Made by a program: the position numbers and the translations under genes. A model generated the notes under the pieces. That model had not been told where the DNA came from, made no database searches, and saw nothing but the letters and a program-made list of their open reading frames with translations. Below are positions 43,015 to 53,039 of a stretch of DNA of 64,000 bases, piece after piece (position 1 is the first letter of the stretch; the number at the start of each line of letters is the position of its first letter). Origin of the DNA: Cupriavidus pauculus (lineage in GTDB: Bacteria; Pseudomonadota; Gammaproteobacteria; Burkholderiales; Burkholderiaceae); contig NZ_CP033969.1 in the NCBI RefSeq assembly GCF_003854935.1, positions 186,001 through 250,000 of the forward strand, in the 5' to 3' direction.

Positions 43015-43446
43015 ATGCGTTTCCGTTCCCGCCAGCGGCGCGAGGAGCCCGAGATCAACCTGATCCCGCTCATCGACGTGCTGCTCGTGATCCTGATCTT
43101 CCTGATGATCACGACCACGTACTCGCGCTTCACCGAGCTGCAGATCCAGCTACCCACCGCCGATGCCGACCGCGCGCAGCAGCATCCGACCGAGATCGTC
43201 GTCTCGGTATCGGCGCGCGGCGTCTATTCCGTCAACAAGCAGGTGCTGGAGCAGAAGGACGTGACCAGCCTGGCCGACCAGCTGCGCAGCGCCGCCGGCC
43301 CGGCCGGCAGCGGCCAGCAGCCCGTGGTGATCGTCAATGCCGACGCCCAGGCCACCCACCAGGCCGTGATCAACGTGATGGAGGCCGCGCGCGTGGCCGG
43401 CCTGTCGCGGCTGACCTTCGCCACGCAGAGTTCGCAGCCGCGCTAG
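43015..43446 (+). CDS. exbD: ExbD/TolR-type biopolymer transport protein
   Basis: 143 residues: short cytoplasmic N-terminus (RQRREEPEINLIPLIDV), one helix (about 18-38, LIDVLLVILIFLMITTTY) containing the essential proton-carrying Asp in PLIDVLLV, then a periplasmic domain ending in IVNADAQATHQAVINVMEAARVAGLSRLTFAT. Partner of ExbB. CGGGAG precedes the ATG. Confidence 0.93.
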   Translation: MRFRSRQRREEPEINLIPLIDVLLVILIFLMITTTYSRFTELQIQLPTADADRAQQHPTEIVVSVSARGVYSVNKQVLEQKDVTSLADQLRSAAGPAGSGQQPVVIVNADAQATHQAVINVMEAARVAGLSRLTFATQSSQPR

Positions 43447-43566
43447 CCGGCGGCCACGGCCGGCGCCACGCTTGGGCGCGTGCGCCGCGCCATGCATAAT
43501 GTCCGCATTCGGCCGGCGCCGCCCATCCAGCCCTGGACGGCGGCCCGGCCTGCTTCCCTCCCTTTC

Positions 43567-44688
43567 ATGCCCGCACCCCGACACGCCCTTGCCGACTTCG
43601 TCACCGCCCAGTGGCAGCGCCGCGGCTGGTTTGCCTGGCTGATGTGGCCGCTGTCGCTGCTGTTCGGCCTGGTGGCGCGCATCCGCCGCCATGGCTACCA
43701 GCGCGGCTGGTTCCAGTCCACGCGGCTGCCGATGCCGGTGATCGTCGTCGGCAACGTCACCGTGGGCGGCACCGGCAAGACGCCCGCCGTCATCGCGCTG
43801 GCCCATGCGCTGTCGGAAGCGGGCCTGCGCCCGGGCGTGGTCTCGCGCGGCTACGGGGTGACGCTCACGCATCCGCGCCGGGTCAAGCCAACGTCCAGGG
43901 CGGCCGACGTGGGCGACGAGCCGCTGCTGATTGCGCGCGCCACCGACGTGCCGGTCTGGGTCTTTCCGGACCGGGCGCTGTGCGCGCAGACCATGCTGGT
44001 GTCGCATCCGGGCGTCAACGTGCTGCTGCTCGACGATGGATTGCAGCACTACCGGCTGCAGCGCGACTTCGAGATCGTCATGTTCGACGCGCGCATGGGC
44101 GGCAACGGCATGCTGCTGCCGGCCGGGCCGCTGCGCGAGCCGCTGGACCGCCCGCGCGACGCCACGCTGATCAACGACCCGCACTTCCGCGCCACGCCCG
44201 ACAAGCCCGACGTCTACGGCATGCGGCTGGAACTTGCCGATGCCTGGCAGCTTGCCGACCCGACGATGGCGCGCCCGGTGGCGCGGTTCGCGGGCCAGCG
44301 CGTGCTGGCCGCGGCCGGCATCGGCAATCCGGAACGCTTCTTCGCCAGCCTGCGCGCGGCGGGCCTGACGTCGATCGCCACGCTGCCGCTGCCGGACCAC
44401 TACGACTTTGCCGCCGACCCGTTCGCGGACAACGACGCCGCGCTGCATGCCGACGTGATCCTGATCACCGAGAAGGATGCCGTAAAATGCGAGCGCTTTG
44501 ACGACCCGAGGATCTGGGTCGTCCCCACCACGCCCGTGATCGACGCGGGCCTGATCGATAAAATCCGCCGCGCCGTGCTGGCGCGCAACCCGGCCGTCGC
44601 CACGCCCGTCACCACGGGACAATCCGCCGCCAGCGGCACGACGACCGGGCTCGACAAGGAACACCAGGATGGACAACCGGCTGCTTGA
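43567..44688 (+). CDS. lpxK: Tetraacyldisaccharide 4'-kinase LpxK
   Basis: 373 residues. N-terminal membrane-associated helix ([21 protein letters not shown]), P-loop VGGTGKTP (about 66-73), [19 protein letters not shown] and [11 protein letters not shown] are LpxK hallmarks. It phosphorylates the lipid A disaccharide at the 4' position. The start MPAPRH at 43567 is chosen by family length; the frame is open upstream. It overlaps the next gene by 20 bp. Order exbB-exbD-lpxK-Trm112-like gene-kdsB-adk is conserved in related bacteria. Confidence 0.95.
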   Translation: MPAPRHALADFVTAQWQRRGWFAWLMWPLSLLFGLVARIRRHGYQRGWFQSTRLPMPVIVVGNVTVGGTGKTPAVIALAHALSEAGLRPGVVSRGYGVTLTHPRRVKPTSRAADVGDEPLLIARATDVPVWVFPDRALCAQTMLVSHPGVNVLLLDDGLQHYRLQRDFEIVMFDARMGGNGMLLPAGPLREPLDRPRDATLINDPHFRATPDKPDVYGMRLELADAWQLADPTMARPVARFAGQRVLAAAGIGNPERFFASLRAAGLTSIATLPLPDHYDFAADPFADNDAALHADVILITEKDAVKCERFDDPRIWVVPTTPVIDAGLIDKIRRAVLARNPAVATPVTTGQSAASGTTTGLDKEHQDGQPAA

Positions 44689-44869
44689 AATCCTCGTCTG
44701 CCCGCTCTGCAAGGGCAAGCTGGAATACGACCGCGCCGCCCAGGAACTGATCTGCCACGCCGACAAGCTGGCCTATCCGATCCGCGACGGCATTCCGGTC
44801 ATGCTGGCCGACGAGGCCCGCCAGTCGGTGCCCGGCCGCGTGGTGCCCGTGGAGCCGTCCGGCAACTGA
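44669..44869 (+). CDS. Trm112/YcaR family small protein
   Basis: 66 residues: [21 protein letters not shown] with CPLC, then [27 protein letters not shown], the standard YcaR/UPF0434 pattern. Only three of the four zinc-binding cysteines of Trm112 are seen (Cys, Cys, Cys of ICHA), as often in bacteria. Function in bacteria unclear. It overlaps lpxK by 20 bp, indicating translational coupling. Confidence 0.9.
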   Translation: MDNRLLEILVCPLCKGKLEYDRAAQELICHADKLAYPIRDGIPVMLADEARQSVPGRVVPVEPSGN

Positions 44870-44913
44870 GCCCGCGCCCCCCGCCCCTTCCGTCTTCCGC
44901 CCTCCCGCGCATC

Positions 44914-45723
44914 ATGAGCATTCCCGCATTCACCGTCGTCATTCCGGCGCGGCTGGCCTCCACGCGGCTGCCGAACAAGCCGCTGGCCGACATCGGCGGC
45001 CATCCGATGGTCGTCCGCGTGGCCGAGCGGGCGCACGCGTCGTCGGCCCGGCGCACCGTGGTGGCCACCGACGCCCCCGAGGTGGCCGCGGCCTGCGCGG
45101 CGCATGCCGTCGAGGCCGTCATCACGCGGGCCGATCACCCCTCGGGCACCGACCGCCTGTCGGAAGTTGCCACGCTGCTCGGGCTCGATGACGACGCCAT
45201 CGTGGTCAACGTGCAGGGCGACGAGCCGCTGATCGATCCGAACCTGATCGACGCCGTGGCGCTGCACCTGGCCGCGCACCCGGACTGCGCCATCGCCACC
45301 GCCGCGCATCCGCTGGACGACGTGGCCGAGGTCTTCAATCCCAACGTGGTGAAGGTGGTGTGCGACAACGCGGGCCGGGCGCTGTATTTCTCGCGCGCGC
45401 CGATCCCGTGGGCGCGCGACGCCTGGTCGGCGGTGCCCACGCAGCCGGCCGCGTTGGCCAGCGTGCCGCTGCCGGACATGCCCGTGCTGCGCCATATCGG
45501 CCTGTACGCCTACCGCGCGGGCTTCCTGCGCCGCTTCCCGACGCTGGCGATCTCGCCGGTGGAACAGGTGGAGGCGCTGGAACAGCTGCGCGCGATGTGG
45601 CATGGCGAGCGCATCGGCGTGATGGTCACGGCCGCCGCCCCGGCACCGGGCGTGGACACCCCGGCCGACCTGGAACGCGTGCGCGCGCTGTGGACGCAGG
45701 GCATGGCGCAGGAAGGCCCCTGA
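44914..45723 (+). CDS. kdsB: 3-deoxy-manno-octulosonate cytidylyltransferase KdsB
   Basis: 269 residues. Nucleotide-binding [21 protein letters not shown] at the N-terminus, [32 protein letters not shown] (metal-binding Asp) and the [15 protein letters not shown] and [13 protein letters not shown] stretches are all KdsB signatures. It activates KDO as CMP-KDO for lipopolysaccharide core synthesis. Fourth gene of the exbB-lpxK operon. Confidence 0.96.
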   Translation: MSIPAFTVVIPARLASTRLPNKPLADIGGHPMVVRVAERAHASSARRTVVATDAPEVAAACAAHAVEAVITRADHPSGTDRLSEVATLLGLDDDAIVVNVQGDEPLIDPNLIDAVALHLAAHPDCAIATAAHPLDDVAEVFNPNVVKVVCDNAGRALYFSRAPIPWARDAWSAVPTQPAALASVPLPDMPVLRHIGLYAYRAGFLRRFPTLAISPVEQVEALEQLRAMWHGERIGVMVTAAAPAPGVDTPADLERVRALWTQGMAQEGP

Positions 45724-45738
45724 CGGCGGCTGCCGTAG

Positions 45739-45759
45739 ACCCCGGTTTCACGCCGGGGT
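45739..45759 (+). terminator. Hairpin after kdsB
   Basis: ACCCCGG-TTTCACG-CCGGGGT, a 7-bp stem 15 bp after the stop codon, without a clear T-run. Likely end of the lpxK-kdsB transcript but weak. Confidence 0.4.
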
Positions 45760-46057
45760 TCATACTGCTGCAACCTGGACGAAGGCCGAACCGGCATCGC
45801 CCGTGGCATAATGCCTGCCGATACAGAGCCCGCAGACCGTGAGAGGCACGGCTGCAAAGGCTCGGTGGGGAGATAGAGAGATCGAGCCAGCCCGGATGCG
45901 CGTTGCCGCCGCGCCGGGCGCCGCATGAGCGGACGCCGGCACATGCCTGGGCACGCGCCCTACGGCACGCACCGCGTAAGTCCCGCGTCAAGTTGCGGCG
46001 GTACCCTCCTTCCATACCCCCCGCCAGACCGAATTCAAATACCTTGAGGACCCGTAA
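45760..46057. other. Intergenic region upstream of adk
   Basis: No gene seen. It contains the palindrome GGCATAATGCC (45805-45815), whose CATAAT could be a -10 element, and a possible stem GGCTCG (45859-45864) with CGAGCC (45883-45888). About 240 bases would be left as an adk leader if the promoter is here. Confidence 0.4.
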
Positions 46058-46723
<666 letters not shown>

Positions 46724-46747
46724 TCCTGGCGCATCCCCGCCCGTGAC

Positions 46748-46776
46748 AAACGGCTCAGCTTCGGCTGGGCCGTTTT
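46748..46776 (+). terminator. Intrinsic terminator after adk
   Basis: AAACGGCTCAGC with GGCTGGGCCGTTTT: an imperfect ~11-bp stem with a TTC loop followed by TTTT, 25 bases after the stop. Confidence 0.75.
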
Positions 46777-46824
46777 GCTTTCCGGCCGGGGCTCCGTATC
46801 GATGCGGGTTCCGCCGCCCGGCGA

Positions 46825-46840
46825 TTTACGTTAACGTAAA
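46825..46840. promoter_or_regulatory. 16-bp perfect palindrome, LiuR-like operator upstream of the SDR gene
   Basis: TTTACGTTAACGTAAA is perfectly symmetric and 56 bp before the SDR start. It resembles the motif reported for the MerR-family regulator LiuR of branched-chain amino acid and fatty-acid breakdown in proteobacteria, as I recall it (TTTACGT-N2-ACGTAAA). No such regulator is encoded in this window. Confidence 0.6.
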
Positions 46841-46895
46841 CGGCATGCGATGCGGGACCCCCACAGCACGCAACAATGAACAAGGAGACGGACGG

Positions 46896-47654
46896 ATGGA
46901 CATCCAGGGCAACGTATTCATCGTGACCGGTGGCGCCTCGGGGCTGGGCGAAGGCACGGCGCGGATGCTGGCCAAGGCCGGCGGCAAGGTGGTCATCGCC
47001 GACCTGAACGAGGCGGCCGGCACGGCGCTGGCGCAGGAACTGGGCGGCCAGTTCGTCCGGTGCGATGTCAGCGCCGAGGCCGACGGCCAGGCGGCAGTGG
47101 ACGCGGCCGTGAAGCTGGGCCGGCTGGCCGGGCTGGTCAACTGCGCGGGCATTGCCGTGGCGTCGAAGACGGTGGGCAAGAACGGCCCGCACCCGCTGGA
47201 CGCGTTCGAGAAGACGATCCGCGTGAACCTGATCGGCACGTTCAACATGATCCGGCTGGCGGCGGCGGCCATGGTGCAGAACACGCCCGACGCCGAGGGC
47301 GAGCGCGGCGTGATCATCAATACCGCGTCGGTGGCTGCGTTCGATGGGCAGATCGGCCAGGCCGCCTATGCGGCGTCGAAAGGTGGCGTGGTCGGCATGA
47401 CGCTGGCCATCGCCCGCGACCTGGCCCGCGACGGCGTGCGCTGCATGACCATCGCGCCGGGCCTGTTCGAGACGCCGATGCTGCTGGGCATGCCGCCCGA
47501 AGTGCAGGACGCGCTGGGCAAGATGGTGCCGTTCCCGCCGCGCCTGGGCCGCCCGGCCGAGTTTGCGCGGCTGGCGCAGGCCATCATTGGCAATACGATG
47601 ATGAACGGCGAGGTGATCCGGCTGGACGGCGCGATCCGGATGCAGCCGAAGTAA
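46896..47654 (+). CDS. SDR, probable 3-hydroxyacyl-CoA dehydrogenase type II (HSD17B10-like)
   Basis: 252 residues with AAGGAGA upstream. NAD motif [54 protein letters not shown], and catalytic Ser-Tyr-Lys in [36 protein letters not shown] closely follow the type II 3-hydroxyacyl-CoA dehydrogenase pattern. Likely oxidises 2-methyl-3-hydroxybutyryl-CoA (isoleucine breakdown) or short 3-hydroxyacyl-CoAs. The LiuR-like palindrome upstream agrees with that pathway. Single-gene unit. Confidence 0.88.
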   Translation: MDIQGNVFIVTGGASGLGEGTARMLAKAGGKVVIADLNEAAGTALAQELGGQFVRCDVSAEADGQAAVDAAVKLGRLAGLVNCAGIAVASKTVGKNGPHPLDAFEKTIRVNLIGTFNMIRLAAAAMVQNTPDAEGERGVIINTASVAAFDGQIGQAAYAASKGGVVGMTLAIARDLARDGVRCMTIAPGLFETPMLLGMPPEVQDALGKMVPFPPRLGRPAEFARLAQAIIGNTMMNGEVIRLDGAIRMQPK

Positions 47655-47681
47655 GGCTGGATACCGCCGGGGACGGGCTGA

Positions 47682-48584
47682 TCAGCCCGCCGCCTCGGCG
47701 GGGATCGGCAGGTTCCGGACCAGCTCCCAGACCGCCGCGGCCGCCGGCGACAGCGAGCGGTCCTCGCGGCGGACCATGACGATGCTGCGCTCCTCGCGCG
47801 GCGTCAGCGGGCGGGACACCAGCGGCGACGCTTCCGGCAGCGGCAGCGAGAACGACGGCAGCACCGACGCCCCGATGCCCGCCTCCACCATGCCGAACAC
47901 GCTGGCCGAGTGGCCCAGCTCCTGCACCACCTGCGGCGCCACGCCGTGGCGCGCCAGTATCCGGTCGATCAGCGGCCGGCTGCCCGACGCAAAGTCCAGC
48001 AGCACCAGCCGCTCGCCATGCAGCGCGCTCCACGGCACCGATTCGGCCTGCGCCAGCGGATGGTCGCGCCGGCAGACGAAGCAAAACGGATCGGTCGCCA
48101 GCGGCGCGATGGTCAGCCCCTCGCGCGCCAGCGGATCGATCAGCACCCCGAAGTCCACCGCGCCGGCCCGGATCTGCTCCAGGCCGTCGGCCTGGACGTT
48201 GTCGCGCACGAACAGCCGGATCTCCGGGTACTGGCTGGCGCAGGCCGACACGTACAGCGGCATCAGCCGCGCCGAGATCGTCGGCGCACTGGCTATCACC
48301 ACCCTCCCCCGATAGCGCTCGCCTAATTGGCGGGTTTCTTCGAGCGTGTCATCGAGCTGGCCCAAAAGTCGCTCCAGTGCCGGAACGAGCGCGGTGCCGG
48401 CATCGGTCAGCACCACCTCGCGGGTCGTGCGATCGAGCAGCCGGACGCCCAGCGCGTCTTCCAGCTCGGCCACACCACGGCTCACGGCCGGCTGGGTGAG
48501 TCCCACGGCATCCGCCGCCCGGCTGAAGCTGCCGTGCGCCGCCACCGCCAGGAAGACCCTTAATTGCCGCAGTGTGTAATTCAT
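47682..48584 (-). CDS. LysR family transcriptional regulator
   Basis: 300 residues from MNYTLR. HTH at about 5-65 (AVAAHGSFSRAADAVGLTQPAVSRGVAELEDALG), then the effector domain with GRVVIASAPTISARLMP, AGAVDFGVLIDP and HSASVFGMVEAGIGASVLP. Divergent from the bile-acid/sodium symporter-like gene over 94 bp; probably controls it in response to its substrate. Confidence 0.92.
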   Translation of the reverse strand: MNYTLRQLRVFLAVAAHGSFSRAADAVGLTQPAVSRGVAELEDALGVRLLDRTTREVVLTDAGTALVPALERLLGQLDDTLEETRQLGERYRGRVVIASAPTISARLMPLYVSACASQYPEIRLFVRDNVQADGLEQIRAGAVDFGVLIDPLAREGLTIAPLATDPFCFVCRRDHPLAQAESVPWSALHGERLVLLDFASGSRPLIDRILARHGVAPQVVQELGHSASVFGMVEAGIGASVLPSFSLPLPEASPLVSRPLTPREERSIVMVRREDRSLSPAAAAVWELVRNLPIPAEAAG

Positions 48585-48603
48585 GCAACGAAGCGATAGA
48601 TAG

Positions 48604-48624
48604 ATGCAATAAATGAATTTGCAT
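48604..48624. promoter_or_regulatory. Inverted repeat, candidate LysR operator
   Basis: ATGCAA-N9-TTGCAT in the gap between the LysR gene and the symporter gene, 19 bp upstream of the LysR start; size and position fit a LysR recognition site (T-N11-A type). Confidence 0.5.
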
Positions 48625-48678
48625 TCTAAGCAAGACAAGCGTCCAATACCAAGCGGAAACCCTTAAGCACTATCCCCG

Positions 48679-49704
48679 ATGTCTGCCTTCCTAGCTCCTT
48701 TCAAGAAAGCCTACGACCTGATCGACGGGTTCGTTCTGATCATGCTGTGCGCCATCGCCGTGGCGCTGCTCGCGCCCGAGATCGGCGCCGGCGACGGCCC
48801 GCTCCACCTCGGCATCGTCACCAACCTGGGTGTCGCGCTGGTCTTCTTCCTGCACGGCGCCGCGCTGTCGCGCGAAAAGCTGGTGGCCGGGGCCAAGCAC
48901 TGGCGGCTGCACACGTTCGTGCAGGCGTTCACCTATGTGGTGTTCCCGATCGTGGGTGCACTGCTGATGCTGTCGCTGCGCAACACGCTGCCGCCGGAGC
49001 TGCTGCTGGGCGTGTTCTACCTGTGCGCGCTGCCGTCCACGGTGTCGTCGTCGGTCGCCATGACGTCGATGGCGCGCGGCAATGTGCCCGGCGCCATCTT
49101 CAACGCCACCATCTCGGGGCTTATCGGCATGGCGCTGACTCCGCTGCTGATGGGCCTGGTGATCAGCGCCAGCGGCGCGTCGATGCCGCTGGGCCGCGCG
49201 CTGATGGGCGTGGCGCTGCAACTGCTGCTGCCGTTCGCGCTGGGCCAGGCGTTCCGGCCGCTGATCGGCAACTGGCTGGCCAGGAGGAAGCAGATCACCA
49301 ACAAGATCGACCGCGGCGTGATCGTGCTGATCGTGTATTCGTCGTTTTGCGATGCCACCGCTGCGGGCCTGTGGCATCAGTATTCGTGGCAGACCATTGG
49401 CGCCGTGATGGGCATCGCCGCCATCCTGCTGTTCGTGATCCTGGGCACGACCACGTTCACGGCGCGCCGGCTGGGCTTCTCGGTGGAAGACGAGATCACG
49501 GCGGTGTTCTGCGGCTCCAAGAAGAGCCTGGCCAACGGCATCCCGATGGCCAAGATCCTGTTCGCCGGCCACCCGGCGCTGGGCCTGCTGGTGTTGCCGC
49601 TGATGGTCTACCACCAGCTCCAGCTGATCGTCTGCTCGGTGCTGGCCGCCCGCTACGCCAGCCGCGACGACGTGAAGGAAGCCCGCAACACGGTACGGGC
49701 CTGA
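48679..49704 (+). CDS. Bile acid:sodium symporter-like (SBF/DUF4137) membrane protein
   Basis: 341 residues with ten hydrophobic helices. GVALVFFLHGAALSREKL, YLCALPSTVSSSVAMTSMARGN and DEITAVFCGSKKSLANGIPMAKILF are the family's conserved regions (YfeH-like). Substrate unknown; not necessarily bile acids. The usual LysR-divergent arrangement suggests uptake or export of an organic anion. Followed by a strong bidirectional terminator. Confidence 0.87.
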   Translation: MSAFLAPFKKAYDLIDGFVLIMLCAIAVALLAPEIGAGDGPLHLGIVTNLGVALVFFLHGAALSREKLVAGAKHWRLHTFVQAFTYVVFPIVGALLMLSLRNTLPPELLLGVFYLCALPSTVSSSVAMTSMARGNVPGAIFNATISGLIGMALTPLLMGLVISASGASMPLGRALMGVALQLLLPFALGQAFRPLIGNWLARRKQITNKIDRGVIVLIVYSSFCDATAAGLWHQYSWQTIGAVMGIAAILLFVILGTTTFTARRLGFSVEDEITAVFCGSKKSLANGIPMAKILFAGHPALGLLVLPLMVYHQLQLIVCSVLAARYASRDDVKEARNTVRA

Positions 49705-49720
49705 GCGGTCCTGCCCATGA

Positions 49721-49748
49721 AAAAACCGGCGCCTCGGCGCCGGTTTTT
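49721..49748. terminator. Bidirectional intrinsic terminator
   Basis: AAAAACCGGCGCC-TC-GGCGCCGGTTTTT, a perfect 13-bp stem serving the symporter gene on one strand and amiC on the other. Confidence 0.9.
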
Positions 49749-49777
49749 GTTTGGTGGTGCGGGTGTTGTGGCGCCGC

Positions 49778-51280
49778 CTACACCGACGGATTCCGCGACA
49801 GCGGCGGGTTCTTGGCGAAGTAGGCCTTGATGCCGCGCAGGATGGCGTTGGCCAGTTGTTCCTGGTGGGCGTCGTCGTTGAGCTTGCGCTCTTCCTCGGG
49901 GTTCGAGATGAAGGCGGTCTCGATCAGGATCGACGGAATGTCCGGCGCCTTGAGCACCGCAAACCCGGCCTGTTCGACGCTGCCCTTGTGCAGCTTGTTG
50001 ATGCCGCCGATCTCGGCCAGCACCGACTTGCCCACCTGCATGCTGTCGTTGATCTGGGCCGTGGTCGACAGGTCCAGCAGCACGCGCGACACCTGGGCGT
50101 CCTTGTTGCCCATGTTGGTGCCGCCGATCAGGTCGGCGTTGTTTTCCTTGTTGGCCAGCCAGCGCGCGGCGGAGCTCGACGCGCCGCGCTCGGACAGCGC
50201 GAAGACCGACGCCCCGCGCGCCTCGGGCGAGACGAACGCGTCGGCGTGGATCGACACGAACAGGTCCGCCTGCACGCGCCGGGCCTTCTGCACGCGCACG
50301 TTCAGCGGCACGAAGAAGTCCGAGTCGCGCGTCATCATCGCGCGCATGTTCGGTTCGTTGTCGATCTTCTTGCGCAGCCGGGTGGCAATCTGCAGCACCA
50401 CGTCCTTCTCGCGCGATCCGGCCGCGCCGATGGCGCCGGGGTCCTCGCCGCCGTGGCCGGGGTCCAGCGCCACGGTCAGCAGCCGGCGCATCTTGAACTG
50501 GCTGGGCGGCGGCACATTGGTCTGGGCCAGCGGCGGCGGCGCGGGCGGCGCGGACGGCTTGTCCGGTGCCGACGGCTTCGGCCTCACGGTCGCCACCACG
50601 GGCGGCGGCGCGGTGGTGGCCGGCGGCAACTGGTCGCGGTCCTCGAACTTGCGCACGATGGCGCCGATGGCGTCTTCCTCGGCCCCGGCGGGCGCGCCCG
50701 CGATGGCGGCGTCGGTGCCCGCGGGCGGCGGATTCGACGCAAAGCGGCGCTGCTTGTCCTCGGTGTCGCGCACGAGCTTCCAGAGCGGGTCGGGCGGATT
50801 CACCGGATACAGGTCGAACACGAGCCGGTTCTTGTACTCGGCGATCGGCAGCAGCGTGAACACCTGCGGCGAGACGTCTTCCTTCAGGTCGAACACCATC
50901 CGCACCACGCGCGGCCGGTTCTGGCCCACGCGCACCGACTGGATGTATGGGTCGTTCGGCGTGATCTTGGCCACCAGCTCGCGCAGCGTCGGCGACAGGT
51001 CGAGCCCGTCGATGTCGACCACCAGCCGGTCCGGGTTGCGGATCATCTGATGCACGGCCACGAGCTTCTCGTCGGACTCGATGGTGACCCGGGTGTAGTC
51101 CTCGGCCGGCCAGACGCGCACGGCCACGATGCCGGCGCCGAACGCGATCTGCGGGCCCGCGAGCGACAGGACGACCGTTCCGGCGCCCACCTTCAGGGCC
51201 TGCGCCATCCATTTCCGGCGGGCCTGCAGCAGGCCGTCGGGTCCATCGGGTCGGTCAGTGGCAAGTCGCTTGATCAGCAT
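49778..51280 (-). CDS. amiC: N-acetylmuramoyl-L-alanine amidase AmiC
   Basis: 500 residues. A twin-arginine-like N-terminus (LLQARRKWMAQALKVGAGTVVLSLAGPQIAFGA) suggests export by Tat. An AMIN domain (about 50-150) targets it to the septum; a Pro/Ala-rich linker (about 180-265) leads to the Amidase_3 domain (about 273-495) with ALDPGHGGEDPGA (zinc His), FVSIHADAF, and IPSILIETAFISNPEEE with the catalytic Glu. It splits daughter-cell peptidoglycan. It overlaps tsaE by 7 bp, which is the usual order tsaE-amiC. Confidence 0.95.
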   Translation of the reverse strand: MLIKRLATDRPDGPDGLLQARRKWMAQALKVGAGTVVLSLAGPQIAFGAGIVAVRVWPAEDYTRVTIESDEKLVAVHQMIRNPDRLVVDIDGLDLSPTLRELVAKITPNDPYIQSVRVGQNRPRVVRMVFDLKEDVSPQVFTLLPIAEYKNRLVFDLYPVNPPDPLWKLVRDTEDKQRRFASNPPPAGTDAAIAGAPAGAEEDAIGAIVRKFEDRDQLPPATTAPPPVVATVRPKPSAPDKPSAPPAPPPLAQTNVPPPSQFKMRRLLTVALDPGHGGEDPGAIGAAGSREKDVVLQIATRLRKKIDNEPNMRAMMTRDSDFFVPLNVRVQKARRVQADLFVSIHADAFVSPEARGASVFALSERGASSSAARWLANKENNADLIGGTNMGNKDAQVSRVLLDLSTTAQINDSMQVGKSVLAEIGGINKLHKGSVEQAGFAVLKAPDIPSILIETAFISNPEEERKLNDDAHQEQLANAILRGIKAYFAKNPPLSRNPSV

Positions 51281-51819
51281 GCGTTCAGCAGGATAAGTCC
51301 AGTGGGAGTATAGGCGCGCAACGTCGCCATGCGGCGATCCGCGTCGTCATCGGCACCGTTATCGGCACGATTGTCGCCAGAATGCAGCACGCGGCTGTCC
51401 GGTTGGAGCCACACGTGCAGGTCCGGTTCCCCGAGCAGGCGCCCGGCCTTCTCGGGCCATTCCACCAGGTTGAAGGCCGGCTCGGCAAAACAGTCCCGGA
51501 AACCGGCGTCGATCCACTCCTCGGGATCGGCAAAGCGGTACAGGTCGAAGTGGTAGACGGTCAGCGCCGAGCCATCGGCGCGCTGCACCGGATACGGCTC
51601 GCACAGCGTGTAGGTGGGGCTGCGGACCTTGCCGGCGTGGCCCAGCGCGCGCAGCACGGCCCGGGACAGCGTGGTCTTGCCGGCGCCCAGGTCGCCGGAA
51701 AGCTGCACGTGCACCGTGCGCGGCGGCATGGCGCGCACGGCCCCGGCCAGCGCGGCGCCCAGCCGGCCGGTGGCGGCTTCGTCGGGCAGCGGGAGGATGC
51801 GTTCTTCAAGCAGGGGCAT
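51274..51819 (-). CDS. tsaE: tRNA threonylcarbamoyladenosine biosynthesis ATPase TsaE
   Basis: 181 residues. Walker A SGDLGAGKTTLSRAVLRALG (about 41-60), SPTYTLCEPYPV, VYHFDLYRFADPEEWIDAGF and LVEWPEKAG are TsaE motifs. It works with TsaB and TsaD to make the t6A37 modification of ANN-decoding tRNAs. The C-terminal ~45 residues (DNRADNGADDDADRR) are unusually acidic and extend beyond the core. It is divergent from queG with only 16 bp between start codons, so the two promoters must overlap each other's coding regions or share TACAAT at 51825. Confidence 0.93.
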   Translation of the reverse strand: MPLLEERILPLPDEAATGRLGAALAGAVRAMPPRTVHVQLSGDLGAGKTTLSRAVLRALGHAGKVRSPTYTLCEPYPVQRADGSALTVYHFDLYRFADPEEWIDAGFRDCFAEPAFNLVEWPEKAGRLLGEPDLHVWLQPDSRVLHSGDNRADNGADDDADRRMATLRAYTPTGLILLNAC

Positions 51820-51835
51820 TGCGTACAATTCAGGG

Positions 51836-53035
51836 ATGATCGACCGTGCAGTGCCCGCCCCCACCCCGCCGAGCCGCGGGAATCCGCCCGCGCAAGACGC
51901 CGTCCCGACGCCCGCCGCCACCGCCCCCGTCATCGGGCAGGCGGCGCTGGACTCGCTCGCGGTGGCGTTGCGCGGGTGGGGACGCGAGCTGGGTTTCGAC
52001 GAGATCCGGGTGGCCGACGTCGACCTGCGGCACGCCGAGGCGGGCCTGCTCGCGTGGTTGCAGGCGGGCTGCCACGGCGACATGGATTATATGGCGAACC
52101 ACGGCACACGGCGCGCGCGGCCGCATGAACTGGTGCCGGGCACGGTGCGCGCCATCGTCGCACGGATGCCCTATCTGCCGGCCGACGGCCCCGCCGACTG
52201 GCGGCGCCACGAGCTGGCCCGGCTGGACGATCCGGCCACGGCCGTCGTCTCGCTGTACGCGCGCGGCCGGGACTATCACAAGGTGCTGCGCAACCGGCTG
52301 CAGCAACTGGCGGCCCGCATCGAGACCGAGATCGGCAGGTTCGGGTATCGCGTGTTCACCGACTCGGCGCCGGTGATGGAGGTGGCGCTGGCCAGCCAGG
52401 GCGGGCTGGGCTGGCGCGGCAAGCATACGCTGCTGCTGGACCGCGAAGGGGGGTCGATGTTCTTCCTGGGCGAGATCCTGGTCGATATCCCGCTGCCGGC
52501 GGACCCGGCCGAAGCCCCGCACTGCGGAAGCTGCCGCCGCTGCATCGATATCTGCCCCACCGGCGCTATCCTGGAGCCATACCGGCTGGACGCGCGCCGC
52601 TGCATCTCGTACCTGACCATCGAGCACAAGGGGCCGATTCCCGAGCCGCTGCGCGCGCCGATGGGCAACCGCGTCTATGGCTGCGACGACTGCCAGCTGG
52701 CCTGCCCGTGGAACAAGTTCGCGCACCGTGCCACGCTGCCCGATTTCGACGTCCGCAACGGCTTTGACGCGCCGGACATGGTCGACCTGTTCGGCTGGAC
52801 GGAAGCCGAGTTCAACCAGCGGCTGGAAGGCAGCCCGATCCGGCGCATCGGCCACGAACGCTGGCTGCGCAACCTGGCCGTGGGGCTGGGCAACAGCCTG
52901 CGGCGGGCGGCGGCGGACGATCCGGCGCTGGCCGCGCGCATCCGCGCCGCGCTGCGGGCCTGCCAGGACACGGCCACGCCGCTGGTGCGCGAGCATGTCG
53001 ACTGGGCGCTGGCCCAGGACCCCGCCGCAGACTGA
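51836..53035 (+). CDS. queG: Epoxyqueuosine reductase QueG
   Basis: 399 residues. The N-terminal ~35 residues (Pro/Ala-rich) are an extension. The cobalamin-binding region includes YMANHGTRRARPHELVPGTVRAIV and VFTDSAPVMEVALASQGGLGWRGKHTLLL; two [4Fe-4S] motifs are CGSCRRCIDICPTGAI and CDDCQLACPWN. It reduces epoxyqueuosine to queuosine in tRNA, the last step of the pathway. The ATG is the first one after TCAGGG; the tsaE-queG arrangement is common in the family. Confidence 0.95.
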   Translation: MIDRAVPAPTPPSRGNPPAQDAVPTPAATAPVIGQAALDSLAVALRGWGRELGFDEIRVADVDLRHAEAGLLAWLQAGCHGDMDYMANHGTRRARPHELVPGTVRAIVARMPYLPADGPADWRRHELARLDDPATAVVSLYARGRDYHKVLRNRLQQLAARIETEIGRFGYRVFTDSAPVMEVALASQGGLGWRGKHTLLLDREGGSMFFLGEILVDIPLPADPAEAPHCGSCRRCIDICPTGAILEPYRLDARRCISYLTIEHKGPIPEPLRAPMGNRVYGCDDCQLACPWNKFAHRATLPDFDVRNGFDAPDMVDLFGWTEAEFNQRLEGSPIRRIGHERWLRNLAVGLGNSLRRAAADDPALAARIRAALRACQDTATPLVREHVDWALAQDPAAD

Positions 53036-53039
53036 TCGA

